Shown here piece by piece: positions 55,759-63,966 of a DNA stretch of 64,000 bases (its first letter is position 1; each line of letters opens with the position of its first letter). Under the pieces are notes generated by a model. That model was given only the letters and a program-made list of their open reading frames with translations. It had not been told where the DNA came from and made no database searches. The stretch comes from Blastococcus saxobsidens (GTDB lineage: Bacteria; Actinomycetota; Actinomycetes; Mycobacteriales; Geodermatophilaceae): NCBI RefSeq assembly GCF_010682065.1, contig NZ_JAAGWG010000027.1, positions 1 to 64,000 on the forward strand, given 5' to 3'. The position numbers were made by a program, and so were the translations under genes.

Positions 55759-56307
55759 TCAGCCGGCCCCGTCGGCGGCCAGCCGGGCGTAGAGGACGAC
55801 GTCGCCCGGCCGGCCGCGGTGCAGGAACCGCTGGCGGATCGTGCCCTCGGCGATGAAGCCCGCCGCCTCGGCGACCCGCCGGGAGCCGGTGTTGGCCGGG
55901 TCGACGAGGAGCTCCACCCGGTGCACCCGGTCCAGGGCCCAGCCGGCGAGCATCCCCAGCGCCGCGGCGGTCAGCCCGCGGCCGCGGTGCGCGGGGGCGG
56001 TCCAGTAGCCGGCCTCGCCGACGCCGTCCCGCGGCGGGAAGAGCCCGATGCTGCCGACGAGCGCGCTGCCGTCGAGCGGCTCGACGGCGAACAGCGCGCC
56101 ACCCTCGGCCCAGGTCCGGGGCGCGATGCTCCCGACGAAGTCCTGCGCGTGCTCCGGGGCGTAGGGCACCGGGACCTGCGTCCACCGCTGGATCTCGGAG
56201 TCCTGGCAGGCGGCCAGCACGTCGGCGGCGTCGTCGGCGCGCCAGGGGCGCAGCCGCACCCGGGCTCCGATCAGGGTCGGCTGCGCGCTCCGTCCGGTCC
56301 CGCTCAC
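55759..56307 (-). CDS. GNAT-family N-acetyltransferase (RimJ/RimL type)
   Basis: A 182-residue GNAT. It has the RimJ-like opening TLIGARVRLRPWRADDAADV, a central GSIGLFPPRDGVGEAGYWTAP, the acetyl-CoA loop HRGRGLTAAALGML and VELLVDPANTGSRRVAEAAGF. It probably acetylates a protein N-terminus or a small amine. GTG 56307 is chosen because the longer frame to 56433 would cross the divergent deoD promoter. It is divergent from deoD. Confidence 0.87.
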   Translation of the reverse strand: MSGTGRSAQPTLIGARVRLRPWRADDAADVLAACQDSEIQRWTQVPVPYAPEHAQDFVGSIAPRTWAEGGALFAVEPLDGSALVGSIGLFPPRDGVGEAGYWTAPAHRGRGLTAAALGMLAGWALDRVHRVELLVDPANTGSRRVAEAAGFIAEGTIRQRFLHRGRPGDVVLYARLAADGAG

Positions 56308-56363
56308 CGGCCCATCGTGTCCCAGGGCGGCGGCGGGGATCCATCGCTTTCCCCGCACTGCGC

Positions 56364-56369
56364 TAGCGT
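56364..56369 (+). promoter_or_regulatory. -10 hexamer of deoD, leaderless transcript
   Basis: TAGCGT ends six bases before the deoD GTG at 56376, with no ribosome binding site between. Confidence 0.6.
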
Positions 56370-56375
56370 CCCCGC

Positions 56376-57185
56376 GTGAGCGAGCACCCTGGCACCGACC
56401 CCTCCACCCTGGCCGCGCAGGCCGCCGAAGCACTGACCGGCGCCCTCGGCGGAGCGCACGACGTCGCCGTCGTCATGGGCTCCGGGTGGGCCCCCGCGGC
56501 CGACGCGTTCGGCGAGCCGGCCGGCTCGGTGGCGATCGGCGACCTGCCCGGGTTCGCGGCCCCCACGGCCGTCGGGCACGGCGGCGAGGTCCGGTCGGTG
56601 CGCGTCGGCGACCGCTCGGTGCTGCTGTTCCTGGGGCGCACCCACTTCTACGAGGGCCGGGGCGTCGAGCCCGTCGTCCACGGCGTGCGCACCGCCGCCG
56701 CCGCGGGCGTCAAGACGGTCGTCCTCACCAACGCCGCCGGTGGCCTGGCGCCCGAGCACCGGGTGGGTCAGGCCGTGGTCATCTCCGACCACCTGAACCT
56801 GACGGCCCGCTCGCCGTTGGTCGGCGCGGACTTCGTCGACCTCACCGACCTCTACTCCTCGCGGCTGCGCGCGCTGGCCCGCGAGCTCGACCCGTCCCTG
56901 GTCGAGGGCGTGTACGCCCAGCTGCCCGGCCCGCACTACGAGACGCCGGCGGAGATCCGGATGCTGCGCACCATGGGCGCGGACCTCGTGGGCATGTCCA
57001 CGGCGCTGGAGGCGATCGCCGCCCGGGCCGCCGGGGTCGAGGTGTTCGGCCTGTCGATGGTCACGAACGCCGCGGCCGGCATCACCGGCGAGGTGCTCGA
57101 CCACCAGGAGGTGCTGGCGGCGGGCAAGGCCGCGGCCGGCCGGCTGGGCGAGTTCCTGGTGCAGTTCATCGGGCGGCTGCCGTGA
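56376..57185 (+). CDS. deoD: Purine-nucleoside phosphorylase (trimeric type)
   Basis: A 269-residue enzyme that splits purine (deoxy)nucleosides with phosphate in salvage. It shows VVMGSGWAP (phosphate loop), [60 protein letters not shown] (purine Glu and ribose Met) and [12 protein letters not shown]. The Asn in VTNAAAG is typical of enzymes that prefer 6-oxopurines. It matches Rv3307 in place and family. The symbol deoD follows mycobacterial usage although the fold is that of PunA. GTG 56376 has a -10 element six bases upstream. Confidence 0.95.
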   Translation: MSEHPGTDPSTLAAQAAEALTGALGGAHDVAVVMGSGWAPAADAFGEPAGSVAIGDLPGFAAPTAVGHGGEVRSVRVGDRSVLLFLGRTHFYEGRGVEPVVHGVRTAAAAGVKTVVLTNAAGGLAPEHRVGQAVVISDHLNLTARSPLVGADFVDLTDLYSSRLRALARELDPSLVEGVYAQLPGPHYETPAEIRMLRTMGADLVGMSTALEAIAARAAGVEVFGLSMVTNAAAGITGEVLDHQEVLAAGKAAAGRLGEFLVQFIGRLP

Positions 57186-57262
57186 GCGGACAGGACCGTG
57201 AGCATCGCAGCGAGGAACGAGCGAGGAGCGGAGCGGTCCGCGGCAGCGAACCAGGAGGCACC

Positions 57263-58093
57263 GTGAGCGGACAGGTGAGCGGCCCGGTCCTGGTGACCGG
57301 CGCCGCCGGGCGCATCGGCACCGTCCTGCGCGGCGGCCTGCCCGAGCGCGGGTGGGCGCTGCGCTCCCTCGACGTCGTGCCGTTGGTCGACGTCCGCCCG
57401 GGCGAGGAGCACCTGGTCGCCGACGTCACCGACCTCGACGCGATGGTGGACGCCGCCCGCGGCGCCTCGGCGATCGTGCACCTGGCCGGGATCTCCGGTG
57501 AGTCGACCTGGCCGGCGATCTCGCAGGCCAACATCGAGGGCACCTACTGCGCGCTCGAGGCCGCCCGCCGGGCCGGCGTCCCGCGGGTGGTGCTGGCCAG
57601 CAGCAACCACGCCACCGGGTACACGCCCCGGCCGGAGGACGGCCTGCTGCGGGAGGAGGACGCCCCGCCGCGGCCGGACACGTACTACGGCGTCTCCAAG
57701 GTGGCGATGGAGGCGCTCGGCTCGCTGTACGTCGACCGCTACGGCCTCGACGTCGTCTGCCTGCGCATCGGCAGCGCGTTCCCCGAGCCGACGACCACCC
57801 GCCAGCTGGCCACCTGGCTCTCCCCCGCCGACACCGTCTCCCTCGTCGACGCCGCTCTCACCGCGCCGGCCCCCGGCTTCGCGGTGGTGTGGGGCGTGTC
57901 GGACAACACCCGCCGCTGGTGGGACCTCTCGGCCGCCGAGGCGCTCGGGTATCGATCGGTCGACGACGCCGAGCCCTACGCCACGGCGCTGGTCGAGGCA
58001 CACGGCGAGCCCGACCCGACCGACCCGGTGCACTCCCGGGTGGGCGGGGAGTACACGACGGCCGACTTCGACGCGGAGAACTTCTCCGCATGA
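57263..58093 (+). CDS. NAD-dependent uronate dehydrogenase-like SDR
   Basis: A 276-residue extended-type short-chain dehydrogenase. It has VLVTGAAGRIGTVLR, HLAGISGESTW, VVLASSNHATGYTPR, YYGVSKVAMEAL (Tyr and Lys), CLRIGSAFPEPTTTRQLATWLS and VVWGVSDNTRRWWDLSAAEALGY. These last blocks match Agrobacterium uronate dehydrogenase (EC 1.1.1.203), which oxidises galacturonate and glucuronate to aldaro-lactones. GTG 57263 has AGGAGG upstream. Its stop overlaps the pmmB ATG. It is not part of the mycobacterial deoD-pmmB pair, so it is an insertion here. No other uronate-pathway gene is in the window. Confidence 0.8.
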   Translation: MSGQVSGPVLVTGAAGRIGTVLRGGLPERGWALRSLDVVPLVDVRPGEEHLVADVTDLDAMVDAARGASAIVHLAGISGESTWPAISQANIEGTYCALEAARRAGVPRVVLASSNHATGYTPRPEDGLLREEDAPPRPDTYYGVSKVAMEALGSLYVDRYGLDVVCLRIGSAFPEPTTTRQLATWLSPADTVSLVDAALTAPAPGFAVVWGVSDNTRRWWDLSAAEALGYRSVDDAEPYATALVEAHGEPDPTDPVHSRVGGEYTTADFDAENFSA

Positions 58094-59721
58094 CGCAGGA
58101 CCTGCTCGCCACCGCCCGGTCCTGGGCCGCGGCCGACCCGCACGAGGGTGACCGCGCGGAGATCCTCGCACTGGCCGACGCCGGGGACACCGCGGAGCTG
58201 GAGCGCCGGTTCGCCGGCCCGCTGACCTTCGGGACCGCGGGGCTGCGCGGTCCGCTGCGCGCCGGCCCGGCGGGGATGAACGCCGCGGTGGTGACGCGCG
58301 CGGCCGCGGGCCTGGGTGCCTGGCTGGCCTCCGCCGGCCACACGGGTGGCGGCGTGGTCATCGGCTTCGACGCCCGCCGCCGGTCCGACGAGTTCGCCCG
58401 GGTCTCCGCCGAGGTGCTCAGCGCCGCCGGCTTCGCCGTCCAGGTGCTGCCCCGGCCGCTGCCCACCCCGGTGCTGGCCTTCGCCGTCCGGCACCTGGGC
58501 GCGGTGGCCGGTGTCATGGTGACCGCCAGCCACAACCCGCCCGACGACAACGGCTACAAGGTCTACCTGGGCGACGGCGCGCAGCTCGTGCCGCCGGCCG
58601 ACCGGGAGATCGAGGCGGCCATCGCCGCCACCGGCCCGGCACGCGAGGTGCCGCGCTCCGACGACTGGGGCACCCTCGGCGACGACATCGAGACCGACTA
58701 CGTCGACGCCGTCGTCCGGGCCCTGGACCCGGGGCGGGTGCCGGCGGCCGATCGCTCGGCGCTCACCGTGGCCTACACCGCTCTGCACGGGGTGGGCGCG
58801 GGGACGACCCGCCGGGTCTTCGCCGCCGCCGGGTTCGGCGAGCCGGCGAGCGTGCCCGAGCAGGACGCGCCCGACCCGGCCTTCCCGACGGTCGCCTTCC
58901 CCAACCCGGAGGAGCCCGGCGCGGTGGACCTGCTGCTGGCCCTGGCCGAGCGGGTGGGCGCGGACGTGGCGATCGCCGAGGATCCCGACGCCGACCGCTG
59001 CTCGGTGGTGTGCGGCGGTCGCCAGCTGACCGGCGACGAGGTGGGCGCGCTGCTGGCCGACTGGCTGCTGCGGCGCGGGGTGCGCGGCACGTACGCGTCG
59101 TCCCTGGTCAGCGGCTCGCTCATGCACGCGATCGCCGAGGCGCACGGCGTCGTCTCGGCGGAGACGCCGACGGGCTTCAAGTGGATCATGCGGGCCGGTA
59201 CGGACGCGGCGCCGCTGGTGTACGGCTACGAGGAGGCGCTCGGGTACTCGGTGGCCCCGTCGGTCGTGCGGGACAAGGACGGGATCTCCGCGGCGCTCGG
59301 CGTCGCACTGCTGGCCGCCGAGCTCAAGGCCGGAGGCCGCACGGTGCTCGACCGGCTGGACGAGCTGGCGCGGGAGCACGGGCTGTTCGTGACCGGGCAG
59401 CTGTCGGTACGGGTCGAGGACCTCACGCTGATCTCCGACGCGATGGCGCGGCTGCGCTCGGCGCCCCCGGCCACGCTGCTCGGCCGCCCGGTGGAGTTCG
59501 CCGACCTCGCGCTGGAGGACCCGCCGGTCGACGCCGTCCGGCTGCTCGGCGACGGGGTGCGGGCGATCGTGCGGCCGAGCGGCACCGAGCCGAAGCTCAA
59601 GGCCTACCTGGAGACCGTGGTCCCGGTGCACGACGACGCCGGGATCATCGCCGCCCGCGGCCGGGGCGCCGACGAGCTCGACCAGCTCCGGGCGGAGATG
59701 GCCTCGGCGCTGGGCCTGTAG
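58090..59721 (+). CDS. pmmB: Phosphomannomutase/phosphoglucomutase (PmmB)
   Basis: A 543-residue alpha-D-phosphohexomutase. It has the four active-site loops: GVMVTASHNPPDDNGYK (phospho-Ser), AEDPDADRCS (metal), YGYEEALGYSV (sugar) and VRPSGTEPKLKAYLE (phosphate). With deoD upstream it could act on (deoxy)ribose-1-phosphate released by the phosphorylase; family members of this length include phosphopentomutases. The name follows the mycobacterial orthologue Rv3308. ATG 58090 overlaps the uronate dehydrogenase stop (ATGA). Confidence 0.93.
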   Translation: MTQDLLATARSWAAADPHEGDRAEILALADAGDTAELERRFAGPLTFGTAGLRGPLRAGPAGMNAAVVTRAAAGLGAWLASAGHTGGGVVIGFDARRRSDEFARVSAEVLSAAGFAVQVLPRPLPTPVLAFAVRHLGAVAGVMVTASHNPPDDNGYKVYLGDGAQLVPPADREIEAAIAATGPAREVPRSDDWGTLGDDIETDYVDAVVRALDPGRVPAADRSALTVAYTALHGVGAGTTRRVFAAAGFGEPASVPEQDAPDPAFPTVAFPNPEEPGAVDLLLALAERVGADVAIAEDPDADRCSVVCGGRQLTGDEVGALLADWLLRRGVRGTYASSLVSGSLMHAIAEAHGVVSAETPTGFKWIMRAGTDAAPLVYGYEEALGYSVAPSVVRDKDGISAALGVALLAAELKAGGRTVLDRLDELAREHGLFVTGQLSVRVEDLTLISDAMARLRSAPPATLLGRPVEFADLALEDPPVDAVRLLGDGVRAIVRPSGTEPKLKAYLETVVPVHDDAGIIAARGRGADELDQLRAEMASALGL

Positions 59722-59728
59722 CCCTGCT

Positions 59729-60139
59729 CTACCGGTCGACGTGGGGCTCGGCGCTGTCGCGCACCGGTGTCGGCCCGTACCGGTTCGGCACGGGGTGACC
59801 GGGCAGGAAGCCGACTTGGATGAGCAGCACGATCCAGCCCACGACGGGCAGGAGCAACCAGAGCAGCGGCCACGCCGAGTAGCCGCGGTCGTGCAGGCGA
59901 GCCACCGTGCTGGTGACCGACGGTACGAGGGTGAGGAAGGCGACGAGCGAGCCGACCGGGCCGCCGTACCAGTCGAGGAAGCCGGTCGGCTCCTCGGGGA
60001 CGAGGAACCCGGGGTGGCCGAGGGCGGTGTCGACCACGGCCGCCAGCGCCCCGAGCGTGACGACGACCGCGACGTAGTGCAGCCACCACGTCCGCCGGGT
60101 GATCCGGCCCCGGGCCACGTACCACTGCGCGAGGGTCAC
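59729..60139 (-). CDS. DUF805 membrane protein, copy 1
   Basis: A 136-residue DUF805 protein with three or four helices. It starts VTLAQWYVARGRITRRTWWLHYVAVVVTLGAL, then LVAFLTLVPSVTSTVARLHDRGYSAWPLLWLLLPVVGWIVLL, with the family's RLHD(R)G element, and ends PNRYGPTPV. Function is unknown. GTG 60139 has a purine-rich GGGGAC upstream; the longer frame to 60226 adds nothing family-like. It is convergent with pmmB and 124 bases downstream of copy 2, from which it may have arisen by duplication. Confidence 0.82.
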   Translation of the reverse strand: MTLAQWYVARGRITRRTWWLHYVAVVVTLGALAAVVDTALGHPGFLVPEEPTGFLDWYGGPVGSLVAFLTLVPSVTSTVARLHDRGYSAWPLLWLLLPVVGWIVLLIQVGFLPGHPVPNRYGPTPVRDSAEPHVDR

Positions 60140-60263
60140 GGCGTCCCCGTCCGTCCGTGCGCCCCGCCCGGAGCGCGGCGCCCAGGATGCCGCCTGGCTG
60201 GTCCCCCCTGCCGCCGACACGCGCACGGCCCGGGTCGGGTTCCCGGCGTGTGGGCGGATCCCG

Positions 60264-60683
60264 TCAGGGTGGCGGCGGGCCGTACCGGTTGGGGTGCGGC
60301 TGGCTGCCCAGGAAACCCAGCGTGATCAGCAGGACGAGCCAGCCGATGCCCGGCACCAGGTTCCACAGCAGCCACCAGGCCGAGTGGTCCCGGTCGTGCA
60401 GGCGGGTGACCATCGCCGCGACGTTCGGCACGAGCAGGACCAGCGCCATGATCGCGGTGACCGGTCCGCCGGAGTCCGGGAACGGCCAGAGGAGGTCGAA
60501 GTCGTCGCCCCGATCGATGCGCGGGTAGGCGTCGGGGAACCAGGTCGCGTCGATCGAGGTGGCGGCCACGCCCACCAGGGCGATCACCAGCACGTAGTGC
60601 ACCCACCAGACCCGCCGTCGGATGCGCCCGGTCGGCACGAACCACGCCCCGGGCGTGGTCCGCTGCGCCGTCGGGAGGGTCAT
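60264..60683 (-). CDS. DUF805 membrane protein, copy 2
   Basis: A 139-residue DUF805 protein: MTLPTAQRTTPGAWFVPTGRIRRRVWWVHYVLVIALVG, then LVLLVPNVAAMVTRLHDRDHSAWWLLWNLVPGIGWLVLLI and PHPNRYGPPPP. The plan and several motifs match copy 1. ATG 60683 overlaps the stop of the oxidoreductase gene (ATGA), so it is the last gene of the upp-oxidoreductase-DUF805 transcript. Function unknown. Confidence 0.84.
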   Translation of the reverse strand: MTLPTAQRTTPGAWFVPTGRIRRRVWWVHYVLVIALVGVAATSIDATWFPDAYPRIDRGDDFDLLWPFPDSGGPVTAIMALVLLVPNVAAMVTRLHDRDHSAWWLLWNLVPGIGWLVLLITLGFLGSQPHPNRYGPPPP

Positions 60684-61570
60684 GCGCCGACGGTCTCGCG
60701 GCAGCCGGAGTCGAGCGCCCGCTGGGCGGCGGCCAGCACGGCGACGACGTCCCGGCCGAAGCCGACGTCGCACGGGTGCACCCCGCCGATCAGCGCCGCG
60801 GCACGGAGCTCGTCGACGGCCACCGCGTAGGCCTCCGGCGCCACTCCGTCCTCCGGCAGCAGCACCAGCCGGCCGGCGTCCCCGTGGACGAAGAACTCGT
60901 TGCCCACCGACATCGGCGCCACCGTGTGCGAGAGCGTGACGGTCGAGGCGGTACCCGACTCGTGCCCGAGCACCAGGTGAACGGTGTCGCCGAGCCCGGC
61001 GCCCGCCTGCACGGTCGCCACGGGTCCGAGCGCCGGCACCAGCAGCGAGAGCGCGTGCGGGCCGATGTCCCACAGGGCCCCGCGCTCCTGGCGCCACGGC
61101 GAGGAGCCGAACGGCGTGCCCGCGAGCGATGACAGCCAGGATCCGTGCCCGCCGGCCAGGGTCGTCCGGGCCGCCTGCTCGAGCCACGTCGCCGTCGCCG
61201 GGCGGAACCGGAAGGTGAAGAAGACGACCGAGGCCACTCCGGCGGCCCGCACGGCGTCGGCGACGCGGTCGGCGCCGGCGACGTCCAGGGCGATCGGCTT
61301 CTCCAGCAGCAGGTGCTTGCCGGCCTCGGCGGCCCGGATGGCCAGCGGGGCCTGGACGTCGGGCGGCAGGGCGATCGAGACGGCGTCGACCTGCGCCAGG
61401 AGTTCGTCGACGTCGGCGAAGCCGGGGACGTCGAACTCCGCGCCGACCGCCTTCGCCTTGGCGAGGTCGCGTCCCCACACGCCGACCAGTTCCGCGTCGG
61501 GGTGCGCCGCGAGCGCGGTCGCGTGGATCTCCTTGGCCCAGAAGCCGGTGCCCAGCACCCCGAAGCGCAC
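60680..61570 (-). CDS. Gfo/Idh/MocA-family NAD(P)-dependent oxidoreductase
   Basis: A 296-residue oxidoreductase. It has the Rossmann start VRFGVLGTGFWAKEIHATAL, the family EKPIAL motif (HLLLEKPIAL, with the catalytic Lys), FFTFRFRPATATW and WDIGPHALSLLVPAL (His in the active site region). These enzymes oxidise sugars, inositols or other polyols; the substrate is not evident. GTG 61570 lies two bases after the upp stop, indicating translational coupling; its stop overlaps the DUF805 copy 2 ATG. Confidence 0.88.
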   Translation of the reverse strand: MRFGVLGTGFWAKEIHATALAAHPDAELVGVWGRDLAKAKAVGAEFDVPGFADVDELLAQVDAVSIALPPDVQAPLAIRAAEAGKHLLLEKPIALDVAGADRVADAVRAAGVASVVFFTFRFRPATATWLEQAARTTLAGGHGSWLSSLAGTPFGSSPWRQERGALWDIGPHALSLLVPALGPVATVQAGAGLGDTVHLVLGHESGTASTVTLSHTVAPMSVGNEFFVHGDAGRLVLLPEDGVAPEAYAVAVDELRAAALIGGVHPCDVGFGRDVVAVLAAAQRALDSGCRETVGA

Positions 61571-61572
61571 GG

Positions 61573-62196
61573 TCAGACCGCGCCGAACTGGCGGTCGCCG
61601 GCGTCGCCCAGCCCCGGGACGATGTAGGCCTTGTCGTTCAGGCCCTCCTCGAGGCTGGCGGTGAACACCCGCAGCGGCAGGCCGCTCTCCTCCAGCCGGC
61701 GGATGCCCTCCGGCGCGGCCAGCGCGCAGAGCACGGTGATCGACGTCGTGCCGCGGGCGACGAGCAGCTCGCAGCAGTGCACCAGCGAGCCGCCGGTGGC
61801 CAGCATCGGGTCGAGCACGAAGACGTCGCGGCCGACGAGCGACTCCGGCAGCGAGGCCATGTAGGCCTCCGGCTGGAACGTCTCCTCGTTGCGGGCGAGC
61901 CCGACGAATCCCATCTGCGACTCCGGCAGCATCCCGTGCGCGGTGTCGGCCATGCCGAGGCCGGCCCGCAGCACCGGGACGATCAGCGGCGGTGCGGCCA
62001 GCCGGTAGCCGGTCGTCGTCGTCACCGGCGTGGTGATCTGCTCCTCGGCCACCGTCAGGTCGCGGGTGGCCTCGTAGACCAGCATCTGCGTGAGCTCGCG
62101 CAGGGCGGCACGGAACATGGCGTTGTCCGTGCGCTCGTCCCGCATGCGGGAGAGGCGGGCACGGGCCAACGGGTGGTCGACGACGGTCAGCTGCAC
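61573..62196 (-). CDS. upp: Uracil phosphoribosyltransferase
   Basis: A 207-residue enzyme that makes UMP from uracil and PRPP. It shows [19 protein letters not shown] at the start, [43 protein letters not shown] (PRPP loop) and the C-terminal [16 protein letters not shown] (uracil loop). GTG 62196 is preferred over 62220: it gives the same length as M. tuberculosis Upp and lies seven bases after a TACCGT hexamer. It is the first gene of a three-gene transcript. Confidence 0.96.
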   Translation of the reverse strand: MQLTVVDHPLARARLSRMRDERTDNAMFRAALRELTQMLVYEATRDLTVAEEQITTPVTTTTGYRLAAPPLIVPVLRAGLGMADTAHGMLPESQMGFVGLARNEETFQPEAYMASLPESLVGRDVFVLDPMLATGGSLVHCCELLVARGTTSITVLCALAAPEGIRRLEESGLPLRVFTASLEEGLNDKAYIVPGLGDAGDRQFGAV

Positions 62197-62203
62197 GCGG
62201 CAC

Positions 62204-62209
62204 ACGGTA
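62204..62209 (-). promoter_or_regulatory. -10 hexamer of upp, leaderless transcript
   Basis: TACCGT on the minus strand is followed by seven bases and then GTG 62196. This decides the upp start. Confidence 0.6.
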
Positions 62210-62241
62210 TCGGCCGCCACCAGGACCGGCGGGGTCCCGCC

Positions 62242-63822
62242 TCACGCGACCAGCGCCGGCCCACCCCGCGCCTCGGCCGCCAGCCGTCGCCGCAGGTCGC
62301 GGTTGCCCATCAGCACGCCGACGACCCACGCGAGGTCCATCCGTTCGCCGTTCACGTGCATCCCTTCGGGCAGCACCGGCGACCCGTCGGGGAAGAGCAG
62401 CGACTCCAGGTCACCGATCGGGAACTCTCCATGGGCGGGCGCCGACGCGGACGCCGTGGCCGACTCCGGCTGCCACCGGACCGGCCCAGCACCCGGGCGT
62501 CGGCCGGCCGGCTCGTCGATCGGGTGGATCCCGGCGAACGGCTCGGCCGATCCGGCCGGGGCGTCCCCGACGTCATCCGGGCGGAGGACCACCCCGCCGA
62601 GCCCGCCGGCGAAGGCGGCGTCGGCGGCTCCCCACACCCGTCGGCCGTCCGGGGCGAGGGCGATCAACCTGCCGTCCCGCCTGGTCAGGACCAGATCGAG
62701 GTCGTGCACCAGCCCGTGGTCGACGTCGCACAGCAGCACCAGGTTGTCCAGGTCGGTGCCGCCGCCGAAGAGCCAGTGCCGCATGTGGTGGGCGTGCAAC
62801 CGTTCGATCCGCGTCTCGGTGCACCCCGACCGCGCGCAGCCACCGTCCCGCCGGAGCAGCGCCCGCCGCTGCGGGCCGGTCGCCCGCCGACGCCGGCGAC
62901 CCACGCCGAGGACCTCCCGGCCGGACTCGAGCATCGTCACGACCGTCGCCTCGCAGAGCATCCGCCGGACCTGGGCGGGGTGCAGCGCCGGCCCACCGTC
63001 GAGGTACGCCTGCCCCGCCGCGGCGTCGTCGGCCAGCACCGCCGCGTCGACGTGCACCACCACTTCCCGGCGGGGTGGATCGCCCGGTCGCCGGTCCGCG
63101 TCGCGGGCGGCGAGGGCGAGCCGGGCCACCGCTGCACACCGGCGGGCAGCGGTGCGCTCCCGGGCGCAGGCCAGCTCGTCCTGCTCGACCCCGTCCGGAT
63201 CGGCCCCGTCGCTCTGGTGGCCAGGTAGTGCTCCTGCTTCCACGGAGGCAACGGCCCGCTTGGCCGCGGCTCGGTCACGGCGGGCCTCGCGCTCGGCGAT
63301 CGAGTCGACCGCGGCGAGGAAGTGCGCCCCCTCCTCGGAATCCATGCGCATGCGGACGACGAGCATGCCGTCGTCGTCCCACCAGTGCTCGAACTGCCGC
63401 TTCAGCGCGATCGTCGTCGCGTCGATCCGCTCGGCCCGGCGCCAGCCACGCACCAGCCGTTCGGTCTGCGCCGCCGTGGCTTCGATCGCCGTCTCCAGGA
63501 GCGCCTGTTCGGAATCCGGCTCCGCGATGCGGGTCAGCGCCCGCACCTTGGAGTAGGAGAGGCGCCCCTCGGCGAAGGCGCCGGAGATGAGGGGCAGCGC
63601 CTCCAGGGCCCGGGCCACGCGGACGTGCTCCCGGGCTGTGCCGGGCGCGACGCCGCACTGCCAGGACAGCCAGTGAGCGCAGGACAGGATGCCGACTCCG
63701 GACCACCCTTCCCGGCGGTCGAACTCAGCGACCAGGCGCAGCCATGCCGCGGTGGCGGCGGCGAGCCGCACGGCGCCGGACGTGATCTCGCGCGCCAGAT
63801 CCGAGAGGGTCAGCTCCGCCAC
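62242..63822 (-). CDS. DUF222 / HNH-endonuclease protein (13E12 type), SOS-controlled
   Basis: A 526-residue protein. The DUF222 domain (about residues 1-330) has WLRLVAEFDRREGW, LSCAHWLSWQCGVAPGTAREHVRVARAL and LSYSKVRALTRIA. The HNH domain has CARSGCTETRIERLHAHHMRHWLFGGGTDLDNLVLLCDVDHGLVH, with the Cys pair and HHM as the metal/catalytic part. This is the layout of the 13E12 repeat family of mycobacteria. GTG 63822 is chosen because AAGGAG lies five bases upstream and a LexA-type box (63833-63848) lies just before it; a frame open to 63990 would run through that operator and begins with low-complexity Cys/Trp/Arg. It is expected to be induced by DNA damage. Its exact role is unknown. Confidence 0.9.
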   Translation of the reverse strand: MAELTLSDLAREITSGAVRLAAATAAWLRLVAEFDRREGWSGVGILSCAHWLSWQCGVAPGTAREHVRVARALEALPLISGAFAEGRLSYSKVRALTRIAEPDSEQALLETAIEATAAQTERLVRGWRRAERIDATTIALKRQFEHWWDDDGMLVVRMRMDSEEGAHFLAAVDSIAEREARRDRAAAKRAVASVEAGALPGHQSDGADPDGVEQDELACARERTAARRCAAVARLALAARDADRRPGDPPRREVVVHVDAAVLADDAAAGQAYLDGGPALHPAQVRRMLCEATVVTMLESGREVLGVGRRRRRATGPQRRALLRRDGGCARSGCTETRIERLHAHHMRHWLFGGGTDLDNLVLLCDVDHGLVHDLDLVLTRRDGRLIALAPDGRRVWGAADAAFAGGLGGVVLRPDDVGDAPAGSAEPFAGIHPIDEPAGRRPGAGPVRWQPESATASASAPAHGEFPIGDLESLLFPDGSPVLPEGMHVNGERMDLAWVVGVLMGNRDLRRRLAAEARGGPALVA

Positions 63823-63832
63823 GACTTCTCCT

Positions 63833-63848
63833 TCGAACGTGTGTTCGG
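63833..63848 (-). promoter_or_regulatory. LexA/SOS box of the HNH gene
   Basis: TCGAACGTGTGTTCGG matches the actinobacterial SOS box TCGAAC-N4-GTTCGA at 11 of 12 defined bases. It lies ten bases before the HNH GTG start and next to the -10 element at 63849-63854, so LexA would block the transcription start. Confidence 0.78.
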
Positions 63849-63854
63849 AAGCTA
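63849..63854 (-). promoter_or_regulatory. -10 hexamer of the HNH gene
   Basis: TAGCTT on the minus strand fits TANNNT and directly abuts the SOS box, the usual promoter/operator arrangement. A -35 is not evident. Confidence 0.5.
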
Positions 63855-63930
63855 CGACGGGCGTCTGACATTCCTGAACCTCCGGTGGGCGTACGGAACG
63901 GCGCCGAGCGGCGAGCCGACCGGCCCGCGA

Positions 63931-63966
63931 GCACCGGCACCGGCACCGGCACCAGCACCAGCACCA
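63931..63966. repeat. Hexanucleotide microsatellite
   Basis: Six tandem GCACCR units (three GCACCG then three GCACCA) lie upstream of the HNH gene near the right edge. No gene covers 63855-64000 that I can support. Confidence 0.8.

Noticed and set aside
57186-57262. Repeated GAGCGAGGA-like stretch between deoD and the uronate dehydrogenase gene
   Set aside because: The units are short and imperfect, typical of background in such genomes; it is not a CRISPR array or an insertion-sequence end.
62242-63822. HNH gene as part of a mobile element or restriction system
   Set aside because: No transposase, integrase, methyltransferase or terminal repeats are near. DUF222/HNH genes are common chromosomal genes in actinobacteria.
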